A stretch of 64,000 nt of DNA from Actinomycetes bacterium. GTDB lineage: Bacteria; Actinomycetota; Acidimicrobiia; Acidimicrobiales; Palsa-688. The first letter of the stretch is position 1, and each line of letters opens with the position of its first letter. Shown one piece after another: positions 27,342 through 33,148 of this stretch. Below the pieces are notes generated by a model that ran no database searches, was not told where the DNA came from, and worked only from the letters and a program-made list of their open reading frames with translations. Location: contig JAKBAM010000011.1 in NCBI GenBank assembly GCA_021809105.1, positions 1 through 64,000 of the forward strand. Reading direction: 5' to 3'. Made by a program: the position numbers and the translations under genes.

Positions 27342-27716
27342 ATGGCTGCCGACGAGCAGGGGACCGCGATCGTGGGGACGCTCGTCGGGTTCCTTATCTT
27401 CATGATCCTATTGCTCGTCTCCGTGCAGGTCCTGGTTCGCCTGTACGCCACCTCTGTGTTGACCTCGGCTGCCTTCCAGGCTGCGCACCGGGTGGCGACC
27501 GCCCCTGTGCCGGCGGCGGAGGTTCCCGATGCCCAGGCGTCGGCGATCCGGCAGCTGGGGGCTTTCGGGGCTCGGCGCACAGTGTTTACCTGGGAGGAGG
27601 TCGACGGCCAGCAAGTCGTGCTTCAGGTCCGCGCGTACCCTCCCGGTTTTGTACCGATCCCAGGCCTGGGGTCGATACTTCGGACCATCAGGGTGCGCAC
27701 CGAGCGGGTGCGGTAG
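27342..27716 (+). CDS. TadE-like pseudopilin
   Basis: 124 aa. The N-terminus DEQGTAIVGTLVGFLIFMILLL is a short charged leader, Gly and one long membrane helix, as in TadE-type pseudopilins cleaved by a prepilin peptidase. It is followed by a soluble domain of about 85 residues. Next in the operon after the small pilin-like gene (12-base gap). The usual Glu at position +5 of the helix is not present. Confidence 0.7.
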   Translation: MAADEQGTAIVGTLVGFLIFMILLLVSVQVLVRLYATSVLTSAAFQAAHRVATAPVPAAEVPDAQASAIRQLGAFGARRTVFTWEEVDGQQVVLQVRAYPPGFVPIPGLGSILRTIRVRTERVR

Positions 27717-27718
27717 CT

Positions 27719-28183
27719 GTGCGGCTGCCGGGGGACCGACGGCGCGAGTGGGGGGATCACGGGTTCGCGGGAGGCGCCGATGGATTGGTGTTCGGGCTGC
27801 TGCTGTTCGTGGTGGGCACCCTCATGGTCGGCAACGCGTGGTCGGTCGTAGACACGAAGCTGGCCCTGTATGCCGCTAGCCGGGAGGCAACGCGTACCTA
27901 CGTCGAAGCACCCGATGCGGCCGCGGCCGCCGCTCGGGCTCGGCAGGCTGCGGCGGCCACGCTGCAAGGGTACGGTCGCGACCCGACCCGCAGCACAGTG
28001 GCGATCATGGGTGCCCCGTTTGGGCGCTGTGTGCGGGTGACCGTGGTGGTTTCCTATCGGGCGCCGCTGGTCCAGCTGCCGATCATAGGTGTCGCTGGCC
28101 GGGCCGAGGAGGTCACTGCGCAGCACTCGGAGATCGTCGACCCGTACCGAAGCGGGCTATCCGGGACGTCGACATGCGGGTGA
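27719..28183 (+). CDS. second TadE/TadF-like minor pilin
   Basis: 154 aa. It begins VRLPGDRRREWGDHGFAGGA, then has a membrane helix GLVFGLLLFVVGTLMVGNAW and a soluble part rich in Ala and Arg with ASREATRTYVEAPDAAAAAA, a pattern seen in TadE-like proteins (conserved AxREAAR segment). GTG start at 27719, two bases after the preceding stop. The end overlaps the next gene (ATGCGGGTGA). Confidence 0.7.
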   Translation: MRLPGDRRREWGDHGFAGGADGLVFGLLLFVVGTLMVGNAWSVVDTKLALYAASREATRTYVEAPDAAAAAARARQAAAATLQGYGRDPTRSTVAIMGAPFGRCVRVTVVVSYRAPLVQLPIIGVAGRAEEVTAQHSEIVDPYRSGLSGTSTCG

Positions 28184-28665
28184 GGGTGCCGCGCACAGAC
28201 GATCGGGGGAGCGTGCTGGTACTGGTGCCTGTCGGTTTCCTCGTGCTCATGCTCCTCGGCGCTATGGCTGTCGACTCTGCTGTTGGCTTCTTGGGCCAGC
28301 GGCAACTAGCTGATGCCACCGCCGGCGCGACCAACGACGCCGCGACCGCCGCCCTGGGCGACGCCGCGTTTTACGGCTCCGGCGCTTTGGTCATCGACCC
28401 GGCGGCTGCGGCTGAAGTGGTGTGTCGCTCCGTGGCGGCGCAGCAGGACGGACAGCTGCATGCCCTGACATTGGCAATTGCCGTCGCCGGACCGGTCATC
28501 CGGGTGCGGGCGAGCGCAGAGGTGGAGGCGGTGTTCGGAAGGTTGCTGCCGGGCTTCGGGCACCGCTGGGTGTCGGCCGAGGCGACTGCGGCCGCAACCA
28601 GCACGGCGATACCAGAGTCCTCGCAGCCGGCTGCCTTCGTGCCGGTAACGTGTCCCAACTCTTGA
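28174..28665 (+). CDS. TadG-like pilus assembly protein
   Basis: 163 aa. The N-terminal DDRGSVLVLVPVGFLVLMLL membrane helix is followed by AMAVDSAVGFLGQRQLADATAGATNDAATAALGDAAFY. This is the classic TadG/Tad-domain pattern (D.G......R.LQ.AADAAALA.A). It is shorter than full TadG and lacks a von Willebrand domain. Last gene of the pilin cluster; it overlaps the preceding gene by 10 bases. Confidence 0.75.
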   Translation: MRVRVPRTDDRGSVLVLVPVGFLVLMLLGAMAVDSAVGFLGQRQLADATAGATNDAATAALGDAAFYGSGALVIDPAAAAEVVCRSVAAQQDGQLHALTLAIAVAGPVIRVRASAEVEAVFGRLLPGFGHRWVSAEATAAATSTAIPESSQPAAFVPVTCPNS

Positions 28666-28690
28666 TGTGTTTCAGTAATTTACATATACT
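28662..28690 (+). promoter_or_regulatory. strong leaderless promoter of the pseudokinase gene
   Basis: TTGATG (28662-28667), exactly 17 bases, then TATACT (28685-28690) is the closest match to a housekeeping promoter in the window. It lies in an AT-rich patch between tadG and the next gene. The GTG start is 28697, six bases after the -10, so the mRNA should begin at the start codon. It separates the pilin operon from the pseudokinase-LysM module. Confidence 0.7.
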
Positions 28691-28696
28691 TTCGCT

Positions 28697-29890
28697 GTGC
28701 ACCGACGGCGCGAGGATCTTGATGGAGGGGCGGTGCATGTGATGGAGGCGACGACCCTCGCCGAGCGCGACGCCCTGGAGGCAAAGGCCTCCCTGCTGTC
28801 GCAGTTGCGCCACCCGGGGCTGGTTGACCTGATCGAGTCAGGCCCAGCGCCAGAGGGTGGCTGGCAGTTGCGCACCCGCTGGGTTGGGAGTGCCGCAGAC
28901 GGGCTCGTCTGCTCTCTGAGCGCTCCGGAGGTCGCCGGCCTGGGAGCGGCGCTGGCGACCATCGTCGGGGATCTCCACGCCCTCGGTTGGGTTCACGGCA
29001 ACCTCGGGGCTGAGCACATCCTCATAGACGCAGAGGGGCGCCCCGTCCTGTGTGGTCTTGGATCTGCAAGGCGCACGGTCGATCCCGGGTCGCAGGCCGC
29101 CGACGCTTGCACCCTCGTCGAGATCCTCGAGTGCCTGTTGCCGGCGGGGGCGTCGGGTGGCGAGTGGCGCCGCTTGCGGCGCGCCCTGAGGCCGGCCGTC
29201 CGGCACCAGCACGATGTAGGGATCCTCGGCCGCCGCCTGGCTTCCACGCGGCCCCAGCCTCGCCTCTTCGCTCCCGGGCCCGAGGACGCCGGTGCGCCAG
29301 TGGGGGAGGACACTTGCCTGCCGCCGCACAGCTCGCGCCGGCACAGCTCGCGCCGGCACAGCCGCCGCCCGCTCGCCCGGAGCCACGCGGCACCGAGAGC
29401 CTCGCAGTTCCCTGAGAGCGACCGCCGGCGTTATATATACACAGGCCGCAAGCCAGGTCTGGCAGTGCTGGCCGCATTGGCGCTGGTTGTGGGATCGCTG
29501 GCCGTCATCGGGCCAAACGTCGACGGCGACAGCGGTCCCCGACGCTGCCCCGCCGCCGACGGCAATTGCCTTCCTGTAGCAATGCCAGGCGGCGTGCTCA
29601 CCACGGTTGCGGGGCGTTTCGCGGTCGGCTCTCCGGGTGATGTCGTCGTCCTCGGGCGTTGGGATTGCGGACCCGTCGCCCTGCCCGCTGTGCTGAGGCC
29701 TGGTAACGGCAGGGTGTGGGCCTTTTACCGTTGGCCAACGCCCGGCGTCGACGTCGCCGCGCGGCCGCTCGGGCGTGTAGCCCGTGCCGTGTCCCTGTCC
29801 GTGGTGCCAGGGTCCCGAGGATGCGACGGGTTGAAGGTCCTGCGCCAAGGGATGGCGCCGGTGATGCTCCACCCGGCAGCGCAAGGATGA
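28697..29890 (+). CDS. membrane pseudokinase of the Tad locus
   Basis: 397 aa. Residues about 10-180 have a Ser/Thr-kinase-like fold: LSQLRHPGLVDLIESG resembles the helix C region (the classical 'L.HP.IV.l'). HGNLGAEHILIDAEGRPVLCGLGSA near residue 100 sits where kinases have HRDLKP.NIL...DFG. The catalytic Asp is replaced by Asn, the metal-binding Asn by His and DFG by CGLG, so it should be inactive. A Ser/Arg/His-rich linker with three 15-base repeats follows, then a membrane helix (GLAVLAALALVVGSLAVIG, near residue 255) and an external domain of about 125 residues with paired Cys. It overlaps the LysM gene (ATGA). It may be a scaffold or sensor for the pilus; that is inference. Confidence 0.75.
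   Translation: MHRRREDLDGGAVHVMEATTLAERDALEAKASLLSQLRHPGLVDLIESGPAPEGGWQLRTRWVGSAADGLVCSLSAPEVAGLGAALATIVGDLHALGWVHGNLGAEHILIDAEGRPVLCGLGSARRTVDPGSQAADACTLVEILECLLPAGASGGEWRRLRRALRPAVRHQHDVGILGRRLASTRPQPRLFAPGPEDAGAPVGEDTCLPPHSSRRHSSRRHSRRPLARSHAAPRASQFPESDRRRYIYTGRKPGLAVLAALALVVGSLAVIGPNVDGDSGPRRCPAADGNCLPVAMPGGVLTTVAGRFAVGSPGDVVVLGRWDCGPVALPAVLRPGNGRVWAFYRWPTPGVDVAARPLGRVARAVSLSVVPGSRGCDGLKVLRQGMAPVMLHPAAQG
29327..29371 (+). repeat. three 15-bp in-frame repeats in the pseudokinase linker
   Basis: CACAGCTCGCGCCGG occurs twice in perfect tandem (29327-29341, 29342-29356), followed by a diverged third copy (29357-29371). The repeats encode HSSRR, HSSRR and HSRRP in the juxtamembrane linker. 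This is a likely slippage hot spot, so linker length may vary between strains. Confidence 0.8.
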
Positions 29891-30891
29891 CCGGGCGGCG
29901 GTTGGCGTGGTGGGTCGGCCTGGCGGCCGGGATGGCTTTCCTGGCCGAGCTGGCGCGGGGTTCTTTGGCTCTGCCCGCTCCGTGGCACACGCAAGCGTTC
30001 GACGCGCGGTTGCGATTGGACGGAGCGGAGGTGGGGGCTATAGCGCTGCTCCGCCTCTTCGTCATGGCCACTGGGGTGTATCTGGTTGCCCTTGGCCTCG
30101 TCGCGGAGCTCGCTCAGCGGCCGCGGCTCGGCTCCGGCTTCCGGGCGTTCCTCCGGCTGCCTCTGCCGGGCCGAGCGCTGGTGCTGCGATCGATCGGGCT
30201 GCCGGTGCTGCTGCTAGGTGCCACAGTGATGACCCCGAGCGGGGCCTCGGCATCCAACGTCACTACTGCCAACGGTGCCCCGATACTGGTGTGGACCGGG
30301 AGTCCCCGTGCTGTGCCTGGGCCGGCATCTCCGCTGGCGCGCCCGGACAGTCACGGACCTTCAGCCGACGCACCGGTGCTCCGCCGGCTCCCGCCCCTGC
30401 CTGCGACCGCCGCCGCCCCGGCGATCGCTGCTCCCCTGCCTTCGTCGACGATGGCTCCGGTCACTTCCCCGGAAGCTTCGTCGACTACCGCGGGGATCAT
30501 TGCCCCCGCACCTTCGCCTACGGCCGCCGCCGTCACGGCCATTGCGGCTTCCCCGACGACCGTTGCGATCACGGCGGCCGGCCCTCCTTCGAGCGCTCTT
30601 CCCGCTGGGGCGTTCGCCGCGCCCGTGCCGGGTCGTGGCCTCCGACATCCGGTTGCCATCGCGGGCGGTGAGCCGGCGCGGTCCACTTACGTGTTGGTCC
30701 CCGGCGATCATTTGTGGAAGGTCGCTGAGCAGACCTTGACCGGCGTGCTCGAACGTCCCCCGGCGCCGGAAATGCTCGCTCGGTACTGGTGGCAGCTGGT
30801 GGAGCTCAACCGTGCCAGGTTGCCGGACCCCGCCAACCCCGACTTCGTCCTTCCGGGCATGACCGTGGTGCTTCCCCCGGTCGTGCCCTGA
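29887..30891 (+). CDS. membrane protein with C-terminal LysM domain
   Basis: 334 aa. Two or three membrane helices in the first 120 residues (WWVGLAAGMAFLAELARG; GAIALLRLFVMATGVYLVALG; LVLRSIGLPVLLLGATVM) are followed by a linker of about 130 residues rich in Ala, Pro, Thr and Ser. The C-terminal LysM-like domain begins STYVLVPGDHLWKVAEQTL (residue about 260) and ends with NPDFVLPGMTVVLPP. LysM binds peptidoglycan glycan strands. Its start overlaps the pseudokinase stop, so the two are translated together. It probably anchors the pilus apparatus to the cell wall (inference). Confidence 0.85.
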   Translation: MTGRRLAWWVGLAAGMAFLAELARGSLALPAPWHTQAFDARLRLDGAEVGAIALLRLFVMATGVYLVALGLVAELAQRPRLGSGFRAFLRLPLPGRALVLRSIGLPVLLLGATVMTPSGASASNVTTANGAPILVWTGSPRAVPGPASPLARPDSHGPSADAPVLRRLPPLPATAAAPAIAAPLPSSTMAPVTSPEASSTTAGIIAPAPSPTAAAVTAIAASPTTVAITAAGPPSSALPAGAFAAPVPGRGLRHPVAIAGGEPARSTYVLVPGDHLWKVAEQTLTGVLERPPAPEMLARYWWQLVELNRARLPDPANPDFVLPGMTVVLPPVVP

Positions 30892-30958
30892 ACCGCCGGG
30901 TCGGCCTCGAAAGGCTGCCGGCGATGCCAAGGGCGCCCTGTTGCGGCAGAATGGCTTG

Positions 30959-31345
30959 GTGCATCGGGCGTTTCGGGTCATCCGGGTGGCGGCGATCGCG
31001 GGAGCCTGCGCCACCACAACGGCGATCGGGCTCTCGGTCTGGGGAGCTACCGGAGCCTCTGCCCAAGCTGCAGCAGTCGGGCCGCCTGCTCGTACGCACG
31101 TGTCCGCACTCTACGTCTCGAGCCCGCCGACGACGGTGGTCCCGAGTACCCCCGTTGTGGCGCCGATCAAGGGCCGGCTCCCCTCTGCTCCGTCGACGGT
31201 ACCTTTCACGACTAAGGCGCAGAGCGCCCACGTTGACCCGGTGCTCGCCAAGATCTCCCTGGGAGGGCTGGGCGTGGCCGTTCTCATCATGGCCGTGCAG
31301 TTCGTGCTCACCCGGCCCGGGCGTCGGGGGCGCCGGACGCTCTGA
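30959..31345 (+). CDS. small secreted or membrane protein of the Tad locus
   Basis: I do not recognise a family. 128 aa: an N-terminal signal-like helix (VIRVAAIAGACATTTAIGLSV, then GASAQA as a possible cleavage site), a Pro/Thr/Ser-rich middle, and a C-terminal membrane helix (GGLGVAVLIMAVQFVLTRPG) with an RRGRR cytoplasmic tail. GTG 30959 is chosen; TTG 30941 and TTG 30956 are in frame. It follows the LysM gene by 67 bases and is convergent with hemW. Confidence 0.6.
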   Translation: MHRAFRVIRVAAIAGACATTTAIGLSVWGATGASAQAAAVGPPARTHVSALYVSSPPTTVVPSTPVVAPIKGRLPSAPSTVPFTTKAQSAHVDPVLAKISLGGLGVAVLIMAVQFVLTRPGRRGRRTL

Positions 31346-31368
31346 GTCGAAGCCGTCGGCTCCGCACC

Positions 31369-32487
31369 TCACGCTCGTAGACGAAGTGCCACCTCGTTGG
31401 CCAGCAGCCGTCCGGCGGGGGTGAGTACCGCTCGATGATCGGTGTAGGTCAGCAGTCCCTCCAGCACCGGATCCTCGTCGGCGGTCGGCAGGGCGGAGGC
31501 CGGCACCCCAGTCGAGGTGCGAAGCGAGAGCTGCAGACCCTCCAGTGCCCGCTGCGCCGGAGTGAGGCTCTCCGAGGCTGCCTCCGGAGAGTCCCCCTTT
31601 TGGATCAAGCCGATGTAGCGGTCGGGGGTGCGCACATTCCACCAGCGTCGGCTATCGCCGCCCGGGAGCACGGCATGGGAATGAGCCGCGCACCCGATGC
31701 CCACGTACGGGCCTTGGGACCAGTACAGCCGGTTGTGGCGGGACTCAGCGCCGGGGCGGGCCCAGTTGGATAGCTCGTACCACTGCAGGCCGGCATCGGC
31801 CAGGATGCGGTCGGCCAGCAGGTACTTGTCGGCCTGGTCGTCAGGGTCCGGGGCTCGCGTCGGGTCTCGGGAGAGGGGGGTGCCGGGTTCGACCGTGAGG
31901 CTGTAAGCGCTGACGTGAGCCGGCTGCGGGCGCAGTCGCAGCACTGCCTCGAGCGTCGACTGCCAGTCGCCGACGGTTTCACCTGCGGCGCCCAGGATCA
32001 GGTCCACGCTGTAGGCATCCCCGTACCCGGCCTCACCGGCCAGAGCTACGGCGCGGGTGACAGCCTCCCGGTCGTGGTCCCTGCCGAGGGAGACGAGCAC
32101 GTGCGGCATCATCGACTGCACTCCGAAAGAGAGTCGAGTGACGCCCGCGCGGGCGTAACTGTCCAACAACCTCTCGCTGACCGTTTCCGGGTTGCACTCG
32201 ACGGTGACCTCGGCCGCCGCAGCGCGCGGGATAGCCGCGAGGATCTTGGCCAAGTCGTCCCCAGGCAGCAGCGAGGGGGTGCCCCCGCCGAAGAAAACAG
32301 AGGTAACGGGAGGCAGGGCACCCGACTGCTTGTACCGGCCGACCTCGTCGGCGCAGGCCGACACGTAGGAAGACATGAGGTGATGGCGGTCGGACCAGGT
32401 AGCGAAGGCGCAATAGTCGCACCGCCGAGTACAGAACGGGACGTGCACGTATACCCCGAATCCGGGGGTCGTGGGAGGAGGGACCAC
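31369..32487 (-). CDS. hemW: radical SAM heme chaperone HemW-like
   Basis: 372 aa. The radical SAM cluster is CTRRCDYCAF (CxxxCxxC) right after VYVHVPFC, followed by FFGGGTPSLL and ECNPET, the HemN/HemW family signatures. HemW-type proteins bind heme and pass it to acceptor proteins rather than oxidise coproporphyrinogen. The C-terminal domain and the RHNRLYWSQGPYVGIGCAAHS segment are conserved. GTG start at 32487. It lies downstream of bldD on the same strand (26-base gap). Confidence 0.93.
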   Translation of the reverse strand: MVPPPTTPGFGVYVHVPFCTRRCDYCAFATWSDRHHLMSSYVSACADEVGRYKQSGALPPVTSVFFGGGTPSLLPGDDLAKILAAIPRAAAAEVTVECNPETVSERLLDSYARAGVTRLSFGVQSMMPHVLVSLGRDHDREAVTRAVALAGEAGYGDAYSVDLILGAAGETVGDWQSTLEAVLRLRPQPAHVSAYSLTVEPGTPLSRDPTRAPDPDDQADKYLLADRILADAGLQWYELSNWARPGAESRHNRLYWSQGPYVGIGCAAHSHAVLPGGDSRRWWNVRTPDRYIGLIQKGDSPEAASESLTPAQRALEGLQLSLRTSTGVPASALPTADEDPVLEGLLTYTDHRAVLTPAGRLLANEVALRLRA

Positions 32488-32513
32488 CTATCAGGTGTAT
32501 CGCGGTCGGGCGC

Positions 32514-33014
32514 TCAGTGGCGCACGCCCATGTCCTCCAGGCGCCGGCGCATGAGCTCCGGGCGGGTGTCGAGCAGGCAGGCCATGGCCCGAAGGTCTTC
32601 CTCCCGCACGGTCAGCACTCGCCCGTTGAAGTCCTGGCGCTGGACCTGGATCATCCCGAGGTAACGGGAGATGAGCTCGCGGTCTGCCACTGGAGCCTGC
32701 TCGAGGCGCGTGAGATCGATCGTGACCTTGGTGCCGCTGTCGTCATCGTCGGGCGCAGCATCCAACTCGGGCTCGGCGCCCCCGTCCCTGGGCAGGAGCT
32801 GGTCGACCGGCACGTTGTAGAGCCGCGCCAACCGTTGCAGGCGTGGCACGGAGATAGCGCGCTCTCCGCGCTCGTAGGCGCCGAGCACGGAGGCTTTGAA
32901 CTCCTCCTCCGAAGACAGCTCGACGGCTTGCAGGGAGAGCCGCTGTTGCTTGCGCACCTTACGAAGACGCTGTCCGACCTTGCGGGCGTAGCTCGTCGTC
33001 ATCTCGTCGCTCAT
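32514..33014 (-). CDS. bldD: BldD-like c-di-GMP-responsive repressor
   Basis: 166 aa. The N-terminal XRE helix-turn-helix (VGQRLRKVRKQQRLSLQAVE; LGAYERGERAISVPRLQRLA; NVPVDQLLP) matches BldD of Streptomyces. An acidic linker follows. The C-terminal domain carries RQD, eight residues, then REED (R126, D128, R137, D140), exactly the RXD-X8-RXXD signature by which BldD binds tetrameric c-di-GMP. BldD with c-di-GMP represses developmental genes. The ATG at 33014 has AAGGGG upstream, and GTG 33020 is the alternative. An inverted repeat upstream may be an autoregulatory site. Confidence 0.9.
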   Translation of the reverse strand: MSDEMTTSYARKVGQRLRKVRKQQRLSLQAVELSSEEEFKASVLGAYERGERAISVPRLQRLARLYNVPVDQLLPRDGGAEPELDAAPDDDDSGTKVTIDLTRLEQAPVADRELISRYLGMIQVQRQDFNGRVLTVREEDLRAMACLLDTRPELMRRRLEDMGVRH

Positions 33015-33038
33015 CGGCACCCCTTACGCGGACGGTTG

Positions 33039-33062
33039 ATCCTAGCCAACACCGTGCGTGTT
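33039..33062 (-). promoter_or_regulatory. bldD promoter with operator-like inverted repeat
   Basis: A TAGGAT -10 (minus strand, 33044-33039) is preceded by the perfect inverted repeat AACAC-CGTGC-GTGTT (33048-33062), which fills the spacer between -10 and -35. It agrees with the Streptomyces BldD box (as I recall it, TNACNC-W-GNGTNA) at the ACNC, W and GT positions only. Autorepression by BldD is plausible but not shown. Confidence 0.45.
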
Positions 33063-33135
33063 TGTCTCACGAAGGGTGGCCGACCTCCTGCACCCCGGAT
33101 CTGGACCAGGGCGTCGCCTCGTCGTAGGGGCCCGC

Positions 33136-33141
33136 TAGCGT
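33136..33141 (+). promoter_or_regulatory. candidate leaderless -10 for the CoxL-like gene
   Basis: TAGCGT ends 7 bases before the ATG at 33149. There is no Shine-Dalgarno. The same hexamer and spacing precede dinG at 47546. Confidence 0.45.
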
Positions 33142-33148
33142 CGGTGGA

